From assembly GCA_963843595.1 (NCBI GenBank), contig CAWJLG010000015.1:496001-560000 (forward strand): a DNA stretch of 64,000 nt, in the 5' to 3' direction. This stretch comes from CAIWHR01 sp963843595. Lineage in GTDB: Bacteria; Pseudomonadota; Gammaproteobacteria; Burkholderiales; Casimicrobiaceae. A program made the translations under genes and the position numbers. Within the stretch, counting starts at the first letter, position 1; every line of letters starts with the position of its first letter. Under the pieces are notes generated by a model that was not told the DNA's origin, made no database searches, and saw only the letters and a list, made by a program, of their open reading frames with translations. Shown here in pieces: positions 61,645 to 64,000 of the stretch.

Positions 61645-62862
61645 ATGAAACGTTTCAAGCGCAGCATCCTGGGCCTCGGCATCGCCGCCGCGCTCGCGGC
61701 CGGCGCCGCGCAGGCACAGATCTCGGACGGCGTGGTCAAGATCGGCGTCCTCAACGATCAGTCCGGCACGTACGCGGACCTGGCCGGCCCCGGCTCGGTC
61801 GTGGCCGCGAAGATGGCGGTCGAGGACTTCGGAGCGGCCGCGAAGGGAATGAAGGTCGAGATACTGGTGGGCGACCACCAGAACAAGCCCGACGTCGGCG
61901 CGAACATCGCGCGCCAGTGGTACGACGTCGACAAGGTGGACGTGATCGTCGACGTCCCGACCTCGTCGGTCGTGCTCGCGGTGAACGAAGTCACGAAGCA
62001 GAAAGGCAAGGCGATGCTGGTGTCCACCGGCGCGACCTCCGACCTCACCGGCAAGGCCTGCAACGCGAATGAAATCCACTGGACCTACGACACCTGGATG
62101 CTCGCGAACGGCACCGGCAGCGCGATCGTCAAGACCGGCGGCGACACGTGGTTCTTCCTGACGGCGGATTATGCCTTCGGCCACGCGCTCGAGCGCGACA
62201 CCGAGGCGGTCGTGCTGAAGAACGGCGGCAAGGTGCTGGGCAAGGTCCGGACTCCCTTCCCGACTGCGGATTTTTCGAGCTTCCTGCTCCAGGCGCAGGC
62301 CTCGAAGGCCAAGGTCATCGGCCTCGCGAACGCGGGCGCCGACACGATCAACGCGATCAAGCAGGGCGCCGAGTTCGGCATCGTCAAGGGCGGCCAGCAG
62401 TTCGCGGGTCTGCTCACGTTCCTCACCGACGTGCACGCGCTCGGTCTCAACACCGCACAGGGGCTGCTGCTGACCGAGTCGTTCTACTGGGACTTGAACG
62501 ACCAGACGCGGGCGTTCGCCAAGCGCTTCGGCGCACTGCACAAGGGAGCGATGCCGACGATGGCGCAGGCCGGGGTCTATGCGTCGGTGCTGCACTACCT
62601 GAAGGCGGTCGACGCGGCGAAGACGGACGACGGCACCAAGGTGATCGCCAAGATGAAGGAATTGCCGACCGACGATCCGGCGTTCGGCAAGGGCATGATC
62701 CGCGCGGACGGCCGCAAGATCCACCCCGTCTACCTGTTCGAGGTGAAGAAGCCTTCGGAGTCGAAGGGTCCGTGGGACTATTACAAGGTCCGGGCGACGA
62801 TTCCGGCCGATCAGGCGTTCCGGCCGCTCGCCGACGGCGACTGTCCGCTGGTGAAGAAGTAG
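61645..62862 (+). CDS. Periplasmic substrate-binding protein, branched-chain amino-acid type
   Basis: 405 residues from ATG 61645 with AAGGAGG at 61630-61636. Signal peptide (residues 1-24, cleavage after AQA) then the type I periplasmic-binding fold (VVKIGVLNDQSGTYADLAGPG). The subgroup with KACNANEIHWTYDTWMLANGTG and TADYAFGHALE is frequent in betaproteobacteria, often near aromatic or carboxylate catabolism genes, so the ligand need not be an amino acid. Encoded between livF and livH. Confidence 0.92.
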   Translation: MKRFKRSILGLGIAAALAAGAAQAQISDGVVKIGVLNDQSGTYADLAGPGSVVAAKMAVEDFGAAAKGMKVEILVGDHQNKPDVGANIARQWYDVDKVDVIVDVPTSSVVLAVNEVTKQKGKAMLVSTGATSDLTGKACNANEIHWTYDTWMLANGTGSAIVKTGGDTWFFLTADYAFGHALERDTEAVVLKNGGKVLGKVRTPFPTADFSSFLLQAQASKAKVIGLANAGADTINAIKQGAEFGIVKGGQQFAGLLTFLTDVHALGLNTAQGLLLTESFYWDLNDQTRAFAKRFGALHKGAMPTMAQAGVYASVLHYLKAVDAAKTDDGTKVIAKMKELPTDDPAFGKGMIRADGRKIHPVYLFEVKKPSESKGPWDYYKVRATIPADQAFRPLADGDCPLVKK

Positions 62863-62929
62863 GCGTTTGTGCGTCGCGCTGCGCGATCCGGCGTGAAATC
62901 CGGGCCCATGCTGGCGCGACGTACGAACG

Positions 62930-62969
62930 GCGCCGATCGGATCGTCGCGCTCCGACATTCGATCGGCGC
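62930..62969 (+). other. Long intergenic hairpin between binding-protein and permease genes
   Basis: GCGCCGATCG (62930-62939) and CGATCGGCGC (62960-62969) are perfect 10-base inverted repeats around a 20-base loop that itself contains TCGGA/TCCGA. There is no T-run. Its position after a binding-protein gene and 20 bases before livH fits an mRNA-stabilising or attenuating element that makes the binding protein more abundant than the permease. Confidence 0.6.
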
Positions 62970-62989
62970 TTCCCGAGGCGGAGCCCTCC

Positions 62990-63877
62990 GTGACTGAAAT
63001 CTTCGGCGTGCCGACGCAGGCCCTGTTCGGGCAGCTGTTGATCGGCCTCATCAACGGCGCGTTCTACGCGATGTTGAGCCTCGGGCTCGCCGTCATCTTC
63101 GGCCTGCTCAACATCATCAACTTCACGCACGGCGCGCAGTACATGATGGGCGCGTTCTGCGCCTACTTCCTGCTGCAGTTCGCCGGGGTGGGCTACTGGT
63201 GGTCGCTGCTGATCGCGCCGGTCGTCGTCGGCGTGACCGGAGTCGTCATCGAGCGGACGATGCTCGCACGCCTGTACAAGCTCGATCACCTGTACGGATT
63301 GCTGCTCACGTTCGGCCTCGCGCTGATCATCCAGGGACTGTTCCGGAACCAGTTCGGCTCGTCGGGGCTGCCCTACCAGATTCCCTCCGAGCTGGCCGGC
63401 GGCATTAACCTGGGGTTCATGTTCCTGCCCAAGTACCGCGCCTGGGTGATCGTCGCCTCGCTCGTCGTCTGCCTCGCCACCTGGTTCGTCATCGAGCGAA
63501 CGAAGCTCGGCGCGTATCTGCGCGCGGCGACCGAGAACCGCACGCTGGTGCAGGCGATGGGGGTGAACGTGCCGCGGATGATCACGCTGACGTACGGCTT
63601 CGGCGTCGCCCTCGCGGCGCTGGCCGGGGTGATGGCGGCGCCGATCTACCAGGTCAATCCGATGATGGGCGCCGACCTCATCATCGTCGTGTTCGCCGTG
63701 GTCGTCATCGGCGGCATGGGGTCGATCCTCGGCGCGATCCTCACCGGCTTCGGGCTCGGGGTGGTCGAGGGACTGACCAAGGTCTTCTACCCGGAGGCGT
63801 CGAACACCGTGATCTTCGTCATCATGGTGATCGTGCTGCTCATCAAGCCCGCCGGCCTGTTCGGGAAGGAGCGCTGA
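62990..63877 (+). CDS. livH: Branched-chain amino-acid type ABC transporter permease
   Basis: 295 residues from GTG 62990 (MTEIFGVPTQALFGQLLIG). About eight membrane segments with the LivH pattern LINGAFYAMLSLGLAVIFG and NFTHGAQYMMGAFCAYF. The cytoplasmic-loop EAA-like segment is GVNVPRMITLTYGFGVALAALAG. The inner-membrane channel forms with LivM, which begins four bases after the stop. Confidence 0.93.
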   Translation: MTEIFGVPTQALFGQLLIGLINGAFYAMLSLGLAVIFGLLNIINFTHGAQYMMGAFCAYFLLQFAGVGYWWSLLIAPVVVGVTGVVIERTMLARLYKLDHLYGLLLTFGLALIIQGLFRNQFGSSGLPYQIPSELAGGINLGFMFLPKYRAWVIVASLVVCLATWFVIERTKLGAYLRAATENRTLVQAMGVNVPRMITLTYGFGVALAALAGVMAAPIYQVNPMMGADLIIVVFAVVVIGGMGSILGAILTGFGLGVVEGLTKVFYPEASNTVIFVIMVIVLLIKPAGLFGKER

Positions 63878-63881
63878 GCCG

Positions 63882-64000
63882 ATGGCCGACTCGCCGCTGT
63901 CTCGGGAAGCCAACAGCGATGGATCGCGCGGCTTCGCGCTGGCGACCACGGTCCTCGTGGTCGTGCTGGCGATCGTGCCGCACGTCGGCGTCTATCCGGT
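63882..64000 (+). CDS. livM: Branched-chain amino-acid type ABC transporter permease, 3' partial
   Basis: The first 39 codons are in the window (MADSPLSREANSDGSRGFAL, then a hydrophobic segment LATTVLVVVLAIVPHVG). Only the order livG-livF-binding protein-livH and the start of a membrane segment support the assignment. Cut by the window end. Confidence 0.75.
   Translation, partial: MADSPLSREANSDGSRGFALATTVLVVVLAIVPHVGVYP

Overview
The window comes from a GC-rich Gram-negative chromosome, most likely a betaproteobacterium. The evidence is rpsF-priB-rpsR-rplI-dnaB in a row (PriB is limited to beta/gammaproteobacteria), an L-Ara4N lipid A operon, an ActP/DUF485/DUF294 acetate module and a PHB/ketone-body gene set. 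I see no rRNA, tRNA, CRISPR array, IS element or phage gene.

Layout. 1-3.3 kb: hexuronate catabolism (fructuronate reductase, uxaC, kduI). 3.2-5.5 kb: LysR regulator divergent from pirin and DoxX, followed by a short broken piece that looks like the N-terminus of a Dps gene. 5.6-9.0 kb: dtd, a secreted DUF4124-like protein, an aminotransferase and a zinc peptidase lipoprotein. 9.3-12.3 kb: rpsF-priB-rpsR-rplI, terminator, dnaB. 12.35-19.1 kb: four tightly overlapping genes for glycan or protein glycosylation, two of which begin with a SEC-C zinc motif plus TPRs. 19.2-21.3 kb: phoH and bcp (minus). 21.4-28.8 kb: complete arn operon (minus) with arnA split into two genes. 29.0-35.7 kb: GNAT, cysS, FAA hydrolase, small membrane protein, cobalamin adenosyltransferase, acyl-CoA synthetase, enoyl-CoA hydratase. 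36.1-40.4 kb: small leader-like ORF, DUF485, actP and a cNMP/CBS/DUF294 protein behind a promoter with an FNR-type site. 40.6-54.1 kb: mostly minus-strand stress and carbon-storage block (LOG protein, H+-type P-ATPase, HPr-like protein, CcoQ-like peptide, di-heme peroxidase, bdhA, adc, patatin, YfdX, DUF1269-like protein, repeat protein, two-component system). 54.3-59.9 kb: SSS-histidine kinase, CheY-like receiver and an unusual membrane sensor/pseudokinase/DnaQ-exonuclease fusion. 60.1-64 kb: branched-chain amino-acid type ABC transporter (livG, livF, binding protein, livH, partial livM).

Functional links. The ActP module (36-40 kb) and the SSS-kinase/exonuclease module (54-60 kb) belong to the same acetate-sensing context in other proteobacteria. 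Here they are separated by the 14-kb stress block, which looks like an insertion. The stress block combines PHB/ketone-body use (patatin, Adc, BdhA), proton pumping, peroxide removal and a NarL-type two-component system, and resembles low-oxygen survival loci.

A recurring oddity is single-base frame changes in otherwise well-conserved genes (uxuB twice, kduI, the essential cysS, the response regulator). These suggest assembly or sequencing indels. The histidine kinase at 52.2-54.1 kb has at least seven frame changes and may be truly decayed.
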